64,000 nucleotides of DNA from Dyadobacter sp. CY345. Its GTDB lineage: Bacteria > Bacteroidota > Bacteroidia > Cytophagales > Spirosomataceae. The notes below the pieces were generated by a model. That model was not told where the DNA came from, did no database searches, and was given only the letters and a program-made list of their open reading frames with translations. This document shows positions 43,723 to 52,326 of this stretch, one piece after another (position 1 is the first letter of the stretch; every line of letters begins with the position of its first letter). The stretch spans positions 1,426,001 to 1,490,000 of the forward strand of contig NZ_JAKFFS010000001.1 in the NCBI RefSeq assembly GCF_021502725.1, written 5' to 3'. The translations under genes were made by a program, and so were the position numbers.

Positions 43723-44502
43723 TTAATCTACCAACCCATTCAATTTTGCGAACGGATCGTGGTGCGGATCAGTATTCCATTCATATTCAGCACCATTAGC
43801 CACTTTCATTGCCGTTTCTCTTCCGAATAATTTATCAATCAATGCGAGCGCCATATCTGTTCCGGCAGAAATTCCGGAAGATGTAAAATATTTTCCATCC
43901 TCAACCCAGCGCGCCTGGGCAACCCACTTTACTTTTTCTCCCTGACTTGTTGCCCACTTGTATGATCTCTTATTTGTCGTGGCTTTTAGTCCATCGATCA
44001 ACCCTGTTTTCGCAAGCACTGCGGAACCTGTGCAAATGGAGGCGACGTGTGGTGTAGCCTCAGCCATTGATTTGAATGAGGCAAGAAATGGAGCATTGTT
44101 AACCTCCCGGCGCGTGCCCATTCCTCCCGGTATCATCACAATATCCAGTTTTGGCGCATTATCAAAAGTGTAATCCACGGCCACAGCCGGTCCTGCGCTG
44201 CTTTTGATATTCCCGGCTTTTTCTCCGATCATGTAAATCGTCACTTTATCTTTCAGTGCGCCAAACATTTCCAGCGGCCCGAACGTATCAAGCAACTGGA
44301 ATCCTTCAAAAACGACCATGCCAAGAATCATTTTTTTTTCGTCTGCCGACGAGTTGTTTTGTGAAGTTTTGGTCTCTGCCATACCGGTTAAGGGTAAAAT
44401 TGATAATGCGGTCAGAGCTGTTCCAGTCGCCGCAGCGGACATAAAAGTGCGCCTTGACAAAAGCCTGGACTTGTCATTTTCTTGTGTAAAAAGGATTTTC
44501 AT
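43723..44502 (-). CDS. DJ-1/PfpI family protein with Tat-type signal
   Basis: 259 residues with an N-terminal twin-Arg signal (SRRTFMSAAATG) and a glutamine amidotransferase-like fold: VVFEGFQLLDTFGPLEMF, IVMIPGGMGT, and the nucleophile elbow ASICTGSAVLAK, whose Cys is the conserved nucleophile. DJ-1/PfpI members include chaperones, glyoxalases and isonitrile hydratases; the LLDTFGPLEMF pattern is closest to those related to AraC-type GATase1 regulators and isonitrile hydratase. Exported forms are unusual but common in Cytophagales. Confidence 0.85.
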   Translation of the reverse strand: MKILFTQENDKSRLLSRRTFMSAAATGTALTALSILPLTGMAETKTSQNNSSADEKKMILGMVVFEGFQLLDTFGPLEMFGALKDKVTIYMIGEKAGNIKSSAGPAVAVDYTFDNAPKLDIVMIPGGMGTRREVNNAPFLASFKSMAEATPHVASICTGSAVLAKTGLIDGLKATTNKRSYKWATSQGEKVKWVAQARWVEDGKYFTSSGISAGTDMALALIDKLFGRETAMKVANGAEYEWNTDPHHDPFAKLNGLVD

Positions 44503-44697
44503 AGGAGTGATTGTTTGTGTATCTCTTCAATTTAACAAACAAAATCGGTTTTGGATGAAACATATTGGCAATAAACTTTACTGCTAATATGTTTAAAGCC
44601 TCATAACCCCAAAATGGTATAAACAGATCATTTTTCAAATTGGCTCAAATGTCAACGGGATTCTCATTGTCGTAGAAAATCCAGTTGGCATTTACTG

Positions 44698-45819
44698 TCA
44701 TTTTCCTTCTACTCCCGGCTTCGTTTCTATCGCGGCTTTTCTGCGAAAAGTGGAAAATACCATTGGGTTTTTAGCTGGCCTTTCGTCACCGAGTAAAACG
44801 CCCCATTGTTTAAAGATTTCCGTCCGATCAAAAATAACTTTGAGCACTGCGATGATGGGCATAGACAAAAACATTCCCGAAACGCCCGCGATGCTACCGC
44901 CAATGACAACACCGAGAATTGAAAACAGCGCATTTATTTTCACTTTCGAACCTACAATACGTGGCATGAGGATGTTGTTATCCAGGAACTGAACTCCGGC
45001 AATTACACACAAAACGGTGACAATTGGCCACAGTTCGGTTGAGGATGTAAGCGTAAGTAAAACTCCGATCACATTGCCAATCAGCGCGCCGATGTAAGGA
45101 ATCAGATTTAAAAATGAGAAAATTACGCCAATAAGTAACGCGTGTTTGATACCTATAACCATCAGAATTCCGCCTAAAAGAATTGTCATGTAAGTCACCT
45201 GAATCAGTAAACCTATCAGGTAACTTTTAATGATCGTTTCTGTTTCATAAATGGCCTCTTTCACTTTTGGATGATTGCTTTCGTTGAACCACATAAAAAT
45301 GAATCGCAGAAGAATGTCTTTATAAAAAAGGATCAGGTAGATATAAATAGGCAGCAGACCGACAAAGACAAATAACGAGCTCAATGTCACAGCAACACCA
45401 CTCATCTTTTTTCCTGCAAAACTTACTACCTCATTGGTGTATTTATTGATAAAATCTAACTGCTCCTTGGCAGAGTAATGGCTAATGCTCGATACCCAGT
45501 CGCTAAGTGATTTTAAATGAATACTGACATTGTTTTTAATTCGTGGAAAATCTTCAACCAGGTTACTGACCTGTGCGGAAAAAAACCAGACGATTCCTGC
45601 CAGAAAAATAACGAGCATTAATATAGGTAGGACGATTGCCAGCGCCTCAGGGAATTTATTCCTCTTCAAAAAACGAAAAACCGGGAGAAGTACCAGGCTA
45701 ATGAAGAATGCCATAATCACCGGCATGATAATATCGCTGCCGATCACGAGGATAGTTCCGAGTAAAAAAAGGCCAAGTAATTCGATCGAGCGTTTGACAG
45801 TTAGAGGTATTTCATTCAT
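44698..45819 (-). CDS. AI-2E family (PerM-like) transporter
   Basis: 373 residues with about eight membrane segments and the family signatures FFISLVLLPVFRFLKRNKFP, FLNLIPYIGALIGNVIG and DNNILMPRIVGSKVKINALF. Family members export autoinducer-2 or act as ion/H+ antiporters; which applies here cannot be told. Confidence 0.92.
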   Translation of the reverse strand: MNEIPLTVKRSIELLGLFLLGTILVIGSDIIMPVIMAFFISLVLLPVFRFLKRNKFPEALAIVLPILMLVIFLAGIVWFFSAQVSNLVEDFPRIKNNVSIHLKSLSDWVSSISHYSAKEQLDFINKYTNEVVSFAGKKMSGVAVTLSSLFVFVGLLPIYIYLILFYKDILLRFIFMWFNESNHPKVKEAIYETETIIKSYLIGLLIQVTYMTILLGGILMVIGIKHALLIGVIFSFLNLIPYIGALIGNVIGVLLTLTSSTELWPIVTVLCVIAGVQFLDNNILMPRIVGSKVKINALFSILGVVIGGSIAGVSGMFLSMPIIAVLKVIFDRTEIFKQWGVLLGDERPAKNPMVFSTFRRKAAIETKPGVEGK

Positions 45820-46077
45820 TTGTAGATTTATTTAATTGGTGCAGGATTTGTTTTAATAAAATAAAAAAATATTAGTCAATCTGAAAGCCCGTTGCGAATG
45901 TAAAGTGGTTTGGCTCTTGTTCAGTTTTTCTCAAGACAGCTTAATTATTTTATGTTTTTTAACACAATAAAAGTGTACCATCAATAATTATCGGCTTTTT
46001 AGGAGCGAAAATCCAATTCAAAATAATTATTCAGGAACAATTCTTTTAGCGGCGCTGCAAACAAACTTTAATTCGAT

Positions 46078-46377
46078 ATGAAAACTATAAAAAACAGCAT
46101 AGGACTTTTGGCAGTTGCAGCAATGTTGGTATGCGGTTCTTGCGCTCAGGAGAAAACTTCGGACTCAGACAGCGGATCAGATTCTCAAACAACGCCCAAT
46201 GATAGTTCTGGAGCGGAAAGTAACAGAGCGCTCGGTGTTGATGGAGATAATCAAAATGATGTTCCGGGCTACCCGTCAAATCAGTCTAATCTAAACAGTG
46301 ACTCAACGAGAATGTTGCACGATGTTGATACAACAAAAAATGGGGTGACAAAGGATAAGCCAAATAAGCATTTGTAA
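46078..46377 (+). CDS. Small acidic lipoprotein
   Basis: 99 residues with a lipoprotein signal (MLVCGSC, Cys23) and a low-complexity mature part rich in Ser, Asp and Asn, likely disordered. No known family. The signal is convincing; function unknown. Confidence 0.65.
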   Translation: MKTIKNSIGLLAVAAMLVCGSCAQEKTSDSDSGSDSQTTPNDSSGAESNRALGVDGDNQNDVPGYPSNQSNLNSDSTRMLHDVDTTKNGVTKDKPNKHL

Positions 46378-46434
46378 ATGGTATTCCATTGATGGTTTAA
46401 TAATTAAAGCTAGATTTTCATAAAAATACAAATC

Positions 46435-47475
46435 ATGGAAAATGCAGGAAATACAATGCCATTAATATCCAAAAAAACGGCAATGTTCGCCGCGTTAGGT
46501 GTGGGGTTATTCGCTTTGGCGAAAGCTGTTTACAACGAAATGACGAAGTATGAACTGCGGGGAAAAGTTGTTCTGATTACCGGTGGCTCCCGGGGGCTTG
46601 GACTGGCGATGGCCCGGGAACTAGCGGCCAAAGGTGCGAGGATTGTGATTTGTGCAAGAAATGAAGATCAACTGGAAGACGCCAAGGAGGATTTGCTAAG
46701 AAGAGGAGCGGATGTTCTCGCACTCGAAGCCGACGTGACGATTCAGGACGATGTTAACCGAGTCATCCAGAGAATACTTAATCGGTTTGGTCAGCTGGAT
46801 GTTGTCATTAACAATGCCGGAATGATGATGGTCGGCGCGGAAGATGTGATGGATGTGGAGGAGTATAAGAAAGTGATGGACAGCAATCTTTGGTCGGCAT
46901 TGTACACGATTAAAGCGGCCTTGCCACAATTCCTGCAACAAGGGGAGGGAAGGATTGTCAATATCTGTTCCATAGGAGGGAAAATCGCGGTACCGCATAT
47001 GCTCCCGTACAGCGTGAGTAAATTTGCGATGGTAGGTCTCTCGGAAGGTTTAGGAGCAGAATTGAAGAAGGATAATATTCATGTTACTACCGTTATTCCA
47101 AATCTGATGCGCACCGGAAGTCCTCGAAATGTTTCGGTAAAGGGCGATCATGGTGCTGAATATGAATGGTTTAAGCTGGCGGATTCCTTGCCTATACTTT
47201 CTCAGAACGCAGATGATGCAGCGAAGGAAATTATCCAGGCATTGGAAAATGGAGCAAATGAGGTTATTCTTACTCAAACTGCAAAGGTCGTTGTTGCCCT
47301 GCAAGGAGTTATCCCTGGCGGCATGACCTCCATTATGCAACTCGCAAATCGTTTTCTTCCAAAAAGTGGAAATGATCATGAAGTGAAAAGAGGCTTTGAG
47401 AGCGAGACCAAGTTATCGAAAAGCTGGCTTGCCTCTCTGACGGATGACGCCGCTGTGAAATTTAATGAAGTCTAA
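46435..47475 (+). CDS. Membrane-anchored SDR oxidoreductase
   Basis: 346 residues: a short hydrophobic N-terminal helix (AALGVGLFALAKAVYNEM), then a classical SDR domain with TGGSRGLG, VINNAG and YSVSK, followed by a C-terminal tail of about 90 residues. Substrate unknown; the membrane anchor suggests a lipid or hydrophobic substrate. Faces a second, soluble SDR on the other strand. Confidence 0.9.
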   Translation: MENAGNTMPLISKKTAMFAALGVGLFALAKAVYNEMTKYELRGKVVLITGGSRGLGLAMARELAAKGARIVICARNEDQLEDAKEDLLRRGADVLALEADVTIQDDVNRVIQRILNRFGQLDVVINNAGMMMVGAEDVMDVEEYKKVMDSNLWSALYTIKAALPQFLQQGEGRIVNICSIGGKIAVPHMLPYSVSKFAMVGLSEGLGAELKKDNIHVTTVIPNLMRTGSPRNVSVKGDHGAEYEWFKLADSLPILSQNADDAAKEIIQALENGANEVILTQTAKVVVALQGVIPGGMTSIMQLANRFLPKSGNDHEVKRGFESETKLSKSWLASLTDDAAVKFNEV

Positions 47476-47488
47476 ATTTTAATATCAG

Positions 47489-47527
47489 AAAAAAATCTCC
47501 GTCAATAAATGGCGGAGATTTTTTTGT
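47489..47527. terminator. Bidirectional terminator between two SDR genes
   Basis: AAAAAATCTCCG, 11-nt loop, CGGAGATTTTTTT. Confidence 0.88.
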
Positions 47528-47555
47528 TTATGTTATCTGGAAAATTTGGTTCTTT

Positions 47556-48356
47556 TTAATCGTGACCTACCGGTTTTTGTTGTTCATTCATCAAATGGGC
47601 CACCGTAGCGTCAGGCGTAATCGCTGTCATCGCCATCTGAACCTTATTCTTAAATCCTGAAATTACCTGATCTTTTCCAGCCATCAGTGCGTCATAACCG
47701 TCTCTTGCCACATCAGCCGGATCTGATAATGCATCTTTATCCTGAACTGCTTTACTGGCATTCATGTCAGCTTTGTTGAAAAAGTCAGTGTCGGTTGCAC
47801 CTGGTAAAAGCGCTGTTACCGTAATATTTTCGTAATCTTTGAGCTCTTCTCTTATAGCCTCAGAAAATGAAAGCACATACGCTTTTGTTCCGTGATACAC
47901 CGCCTGCCACGGGCCCGGTACTTTGCTCGCAATTGACGCCAGATTTAAGATTTTTCCTGAATTGCGCAGCAGCATATCTTGCAGAAATGACTTCGTAAGA
48001 ATCGTTAACGCAGCGATATTCAGATCAATAATATTCAGCTCACGATTGATGTCCGTATCTTTGAATTCGCCATAAACACCCTGTCCGGCATTATTTACGA
48101 GCACTTCAATATTAATGTCGCGTCTTTTCACCTCGTCATACAAGGAAAAAGCTTCATCCCGGTTAAAGAGATCACGAACTATTGTGATCACATCAACCGA
48201 ATCCGTTGCCAACTGACTTGCTGCCGCCGATAACTCTGCTTCATTTCTGCCCACGATGACTAAATTATATTGATCTTTCGCAAACAATTTTGCCAGTTCA
48301 AATCCTATTCCGCTCGTAGCTCCTGTGATCAAAGCATATTTTTGTGACGTTACCAT
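47556..48356 (-). CDS. SDR family oxidoreductase (soluble)
   Basis: 266 residues with TGATSGIG, VNNAG and YHGTK. The cofactor loop IVGRNEAE favours NADP(H). C-terminal segment MTAITPDATVAHLMNEQQKP. Belongs to the DltE/YqjQ-like group of classical SDRs; substrate unknown. Convergent with the membrane-anchored SDR. Confidence 0.9.
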   Translation of the reverse strand: MVTSQKYALITGATSGIGFELAKLFAKDQYNLVIVGRNEAELSAAASQLATDSVDVITIVRDLFNRDEAFSLYDEVKRRDINIEVLVNNAGQGVYGEFKDTDINRELNIIDLNIAALTILTKSFLQDMLLRNSGKILNLASIASKVPGPWQAVYHGTKAYVLSFSEAIREELKDYENITVTALLPGATDTDFFNKADMNASKAVQDKDALSDPADVARDGYDALMAGKDQVISGFKNKVQMAMTAITPDATVAHLMNEQQKPVGHD

Positions 48357-48448
48357 ATTTAATTTATTTAGATTAAATTGTTGATGATTTCGCCATGTCT
48401 TAAAAATGCTATGCCTGAAGTGTCCGATGTGCTATTTCAATTAGTCAT

Positions 48449-49729
48449 TTACGCCGACAGACTTCCCAGCGCTTTGACCAATTTGTCGATATCACTCATT
48501 GTGTTATAAATATGTGGGGCAATGCGGATTCCTCCGGTTGGCGCCGTCGCGATGCCATGAAGCTCATATAATTTCTGCGCGACTTCCGAAGGTTTCTTTC
48601 CGGGCAGATTAATGTTCGTAATGCCCGCACTGAATTCGTCGGATATTGGTGTTATGAACGTAATAGATGGAATATTAGATTTAATCTGGTCTTTCAGATA
48701 GTTGTTCAAGCTGAAAATTCTTGCCTGAATCTGTTTTTTACCTATGGTTTGGTGAAATTTTACGGTATCCGAAATTCCGGCAAGTGTTGCATCATTGCGC
48801 TGGCCTAACGCACAATATTTTTCATCAACAGACAAGGTATCATCCTTCCAACCTACGCTGACTATGTTAGGCCACAATTTTGCCATATTTTCTTTTTTGA
48901 CATACAAAATTCCGTTTTCCAGCGGGCCCATAAACCATTTATGCGTGCTGCCTGTATAAAAATCGCAGGCCATTGCTTTCAGGTCAAGATCGACTGCACC
49001 GAAGGATTGAGCTCCGTCTACAAGGGTAAGAACATTTTTATTTCGCGCCATTTCGCAGATCAGATTTGCTGGAAGGGCGATGCCGCTGGTGTTTGAGATA
49101 TGTGAAAAGCCAATCAGTTTTGTCTTGGGCGTGATCGCATCGATGAATGGTTTGACAAGATCAGCAACGGATTGCGGATTGCCCGGAACACTGACTTTTA
49201 CTACTGAAAAACCATATCGTTTCGCACGTTGCTCCCAGGCCAAACCGTTGGAAGGATGGTTTTGGTCCCAGAGAATGATCTCGTCGCCCGGTTTTAAATC
49301 AAAGCCGTTGACAATAATATTATTGCTTTCAGATGTATTTCGGGTGATTCCAATTTCGTCCGGACTAACTCCGGTAAACTGCGCCAAAGCTGATATCGCC
49401 AGTTTTCTGTCCTCGGTAAATTGTTTGCGATATTGAAATGAAACATCTTTTGACAATCCGGTCAGACTTTCAGATACTTTCAAATTAACCGGCGCAGGTG
49501 CCGGACAGAGATTCGCCGCATTAAGCATAATCAGATTGGAAGGAACGGCAAATTGCTTTTTAACCTGCTCCCAATATTTTTCATCAGGGGCAGAATGAGA
49601 CGTAAGCTTCTGGATTTCATCTGGTTTCGTATAGGCGAAGGACGGAAACGCCAATGCTGCCAGCGAGCCTGCACCCAGATTTTTTAAAAAATTTCTCCGC
49701 TCTTTTTCAGTCGTAGTAGTGTTCAACAT
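48449..49729 (-). CDS. Exported aminotransferase class V-fold PLP protein
   Basis: 426 residues with a twin-Arg type signal (RRNFLKNLGAGSLAALAFP) and a type I PLP fold: GITRNTSESNNII, LWDQNHPSNGLAWEQ, TLVDGAQSFGAVDL, and the PLP-binding Lys in FYTGSTHKWFMGP. Closest to isopenicillin-N epimerase/cysteine desulfurase-like proteins. The Tat signal fits a cofactor-loaded protein folded before export. Substrate unknown. Confidence 0.88.
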   Translation of the reverse strand: MLNTTTTEKERRNFLKNLGAGSLAALAFPSFAYTKPDEIQKLTSHSAPDEKYWEQVKKQFAVPSNLIMLNAANLCPAPAPVNLKVSESLTGLSKDVSFQYRKQFTEDRKLAISALAQFTGVSPDEIGITRNTSESNNIIVNGFDLKPGDEIILWDQNHPSNGLAWEQRAKRYGFSVVKVSVPGNPQSVADLVKPFIDAITPKTKLIGFSHISNTSGIALPANLICEMARNKNVLTLVDGAQSFGAVDLDLKAMACDFYTGSTHKWFMGPLENGILYVKKENMAKLWPNIVSVGWKDDTLSVDEKYCALGQRNDATLAGISDTVKFHQTIGKKQIQARIFSLNNYLKDQIKSNIPSITFITPISDEFSAGITNINLPGKKPSEVAQKLYELHGIATAPTGGIRIAPHIYNTMSDIDKLVKALGSLSA

Positions 49730-49879
49730 AGGATACGCTACAGGAGTGATGGTATTATTAAATCAAAAATTTGACTTATCCCTTAAAGTGCGGCGTAAAA
49801 GGAATGTATTTACAATATCTTAAATTCCTGTCAGAATTTGTTAATGGAGAGTGGATAATACTGCCAGTAATTTTTTTTT

Positions 49880-49921
49880 GTAAAAAAAAAAGCTTCCGTA
49901 AAACTTGTTCACAGAAGCTTT
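49880..49921 (-). terminator. Terminator after FG-GAP gene
   Basis: AAAGCTTC/GAAGCTTT arms with a 17-nt loop; a long T-run follows on the minus strand. Confidence 0.8.
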
Positions 49922-49941
49922 GTATTTTTTATTGAAAAACG

Positions 49942-51081
49942 TTATTTCCCTTCGTTGAAGAAAATAGCAAGGCCGTCTTTGCCAGCTACAATGATATCTT
50001 TCCTTCCGTTATTCCGGAGGTCGGCGACTGAGAAATAAATTCCTGCTCCCTTTCCCTCGCCATAAAGGCCGTAACTGATAAAGTTCTTGGTGAAAGATTC
50101 GCCATTCCATTTAAAATAATATAATCCCACCGGATCAAATTCTCCCGGATCATTCCCGTTATGCGCCCTGAAACGTTTGCCGGTTATCAACTCATTTTCT
50201 CCGTCATTATCAATATCAACCCAAGCCATTGTATGGTATTGCGACTGAAAAGGATCGATAGCATGTTTGACAAAACTGATCGATTTTCCATTTCGTTTTT
50301 GTTCATACCAGTCCAGCCCATACGTATGTCCTTGTCCGACGATAATATCATTTAAACCATCTTTATTAACGTCAGTCACGATAATGGGAACACTTGCGTC
50401 ACCCAATTTGAAATCGGAGTGAAGTGTCCATGGCTTGGTTTTACGGTCTTCGGGAGCTTCCAGCCAGCCGTCAGCAACAATGAAATCACCTCGGCCGTCG
50501 CCGTTAATATCGCCAAATCCCAGACCATGACCGTGCGTATCCGCTACTTTGGTGGCTGTAAATTTTCCGGTTGCCTTCTTGTTTTGATCCCGGACCATGG
50601 TATAATAAACCAAAGGTAATTTAGGTGTATTGGGCACAATTTCTTCAAAACCGTCGCCATCGATATCCCAGGCGCGGGTCGTTTCAATATTTCCGGTTTC
50701 AAATAATTCATGTTCGGTCCACTCGCCGTTGGTTCCCGGATTTTCGCGCCAAAGGAGCTTTTTATTAAACCATCCGCCGGTGATATAATCCATTTTCCCA
50801 TCGCCGTTCACATCATACGGAACCGTAGAAAAATCATCAAAGTATTCGCTGACGCGTTTGATCTGACCAATTAAATGTCTTTTTTGATATAACGGGCCTT
50901 CATACCAATAACTTCCCGAAACGATATCAGGTACTTTGTCTCCATTCACATCAAAAACTCCGGCAGATTCGGCGCTTTCCGATGCGATCATTTGTTTCCT
51001 GAAAAAGAGCTGTTTAAGTGCCTGTGCAGATAATTCCTGAGTAATAGTAAGGGCGAGAAAAAGAAGTATAAATTTCGTCAT
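49942..51081 (-). CDS. Secreted FG-GAP/VCBS repeat protein
   Basis: 379 residues from the ATG at 51081 with a Sec signal (FILLFLALTITQELSAQ). Repeated Ca-binding-type motifs of an integrin-like propeller: DVNGDKVPDIVSG, DVNGDGKMDYITG, DIDGDGFEEIVPN, DINGDGRGDFIVA, DVNKDGLNDIIVG and DIDNDGENELITG. The longer frame to 51120 opens at TTG and precedes the signal, so it is rejected. Likely extracellular, adhesive or glycan-binding; partner unknown. Confidence 0.88.
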   Translation of the reverse strand: MTKFILLFLALTITQELSAQALKQLFFRKQMIASESAESAGVFDVNGDKVPDIVSGSYWYEGPLYQKRHLIGQIKRVSEYFDDFSTVPYDVNGDGKMDYITGGWFNKKLLWRENPGTNGEWTEHELFETGNIETTRAWDIDGDGFEEIVPNTPKLPLVYYTMVRDQNKKATGKFTATKVADTHGHGLGFGDINGDGRGDFIVADGWLEAPEDRKTKPWTLHSDFKLGDASVPIIVTDVNKDGLNDIIVGQGHTYGLDWYEQKRNGKSISFVKHAIDPFQSQYHTMAWVDIDNDGENELITGKRFRAHNGNDPGEFDPVGLYYFKWNGESFTKNFISYGLYGEGKGAGIYFSVADLRNNGRKDIIVAGKDGLAIFFNEGK

Positions 51082-51183
51082 TTTATTTGTATCGAAAAAT
51101 CGTTTTAGAGTCACAATCAAAAGCGATTTTTTGATATAAATACTTGATATAAAAATAATTTCAGAGAGATGTTTGTTTTGTCA

Positions 51184-51888
51184 TTATAAGGATTGGCAAT
51201 ATTCCAGAAGCTTCACGATATCATTTTCTTTCAAAAAATCGGTGTTGTTGTCTTTTATGAAAGATGATATTTTAGTCCGATGGCCTGGAAATATTTTTAT
51301 AAAATTAACCCGGTTCGCAGACGAAAATCTGAGGTTTTGATCAATCAAGTAATAGATGGACTTTTTTCGCAGCAGCAGTTTGTCATTTGTCTCTAACTTC
51401 TGCATCTCTCCATTACTGTTTGAAAAATGGGAATAACTTGAAATGGCCGAAGTTTCTGAATATTCGCTATAGCCGGCATATTTTTCATGACCCATGACCA
51501 GGAGCCTTTGTTGTTTTCCCAGTTTTACCTTTTCAAAATCTCTGATTGCCTGCACATGTCCGTGGCTGCGATCGAAGTAAAAAATATCGGAATTAATACT
51601 GATTTTTTTTACGTAATCATTGTCTCTGAGCAGTAGTGTGTCTTTTTGGGGTGTGATGAACTGAATTTCTCCATGAAAAAGGCTGTAATTCAGAGAAGCT
51701 ATGGAAATTGTTCCATTTCTGAAATGCACTTTCCCTTCATAAAACTCATCGTACAGATACCGATCCCTCACCGGGACATTTTTAGTAATGTCAGAGCCAT
51801 TTTTCAACTTCATCACCTTACTTGCGAGCTGTGCAGAGGTTGTTGTGCTGACTGTAAAAAGGAGAAATAGTAGAGATAGTAATTTCAT
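51184..51888 (-). CDS. Hypothetical secreted protein
   Basis: 234 residues with a signal peptide (LLSLLFLLFTVSTTTSAQ) and a soluble mixed alpha/beta body. A basic, aromatic pattern (RYLYDEFYEGKVHF, IFYFDRSHGHVQAI) is visible but I recognise no family. Downstream of the T9SS protein on the other strand. Confidence 0.65.
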   Translation of the reverse strand: MKLLSLLFLLFTVSTTTSAQLASKVMKLKNGSDITKNVPVRDRYLYDEFYEGKVHFRNGTISIASLNYSLFHGEIQFITPQKDTLLLRDNDYVKKISINSDIFYFDRSHGHVQAIRDFEKVKLGKQQRLLVMGHEKYAGYSEYSETSAISSYSHFSNSNGEMQKLETNDKLLLRKKSIYYLIDQNLRFSSANRVNFIKIFPGHRTKISSFIKDNNTDFLKENDIVKLLEYCQSL

Positions 51889-52326
51889 CAGTCTGATCCG
51901 GATGGATGACGATCCAGACTGTGTAATATAACTATATGTACATCAAATTTAATGATTTCGTGTAAAAAAAATCTTCCCAGGTTTCGACAAAAAGGAAAAG
52001 TTAAGAGATGAAAGATGTCGTAATAAGTTCGTTTATGATGTTGATACATATAAATATTCAAACATTCAAACTTTTTATTCGTTTAAGCGTAATTCGATTA
52101 AGACATGATATTTTTCTTGAAAAAACTTGAATCAAAGCAATAAATGCGAGATTTTCTACACGTATGGTAGCAGTTCGTTTCGATTTCAGATTATTTTATT
52201 TATAAAATTTTATAAATAATACTAGGAAAACAAAATTTGTATTCTACCAGTGAGAACGAGCAGAAGAATGACCTTTGTGGAATTAAAAATGGTGGTTGTA
52301 TACCGCCTCTCACACAAAAATAATAT
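51889..52326. other. Intergenic region upstream of T9SS protein
   Basis: About 440 bp, very AT-rich, with a 20-bp perfect palindrome at 52198-52217 (ATTTATAAAATTTTATAAAT). I see no gene. Confidence 0.5.
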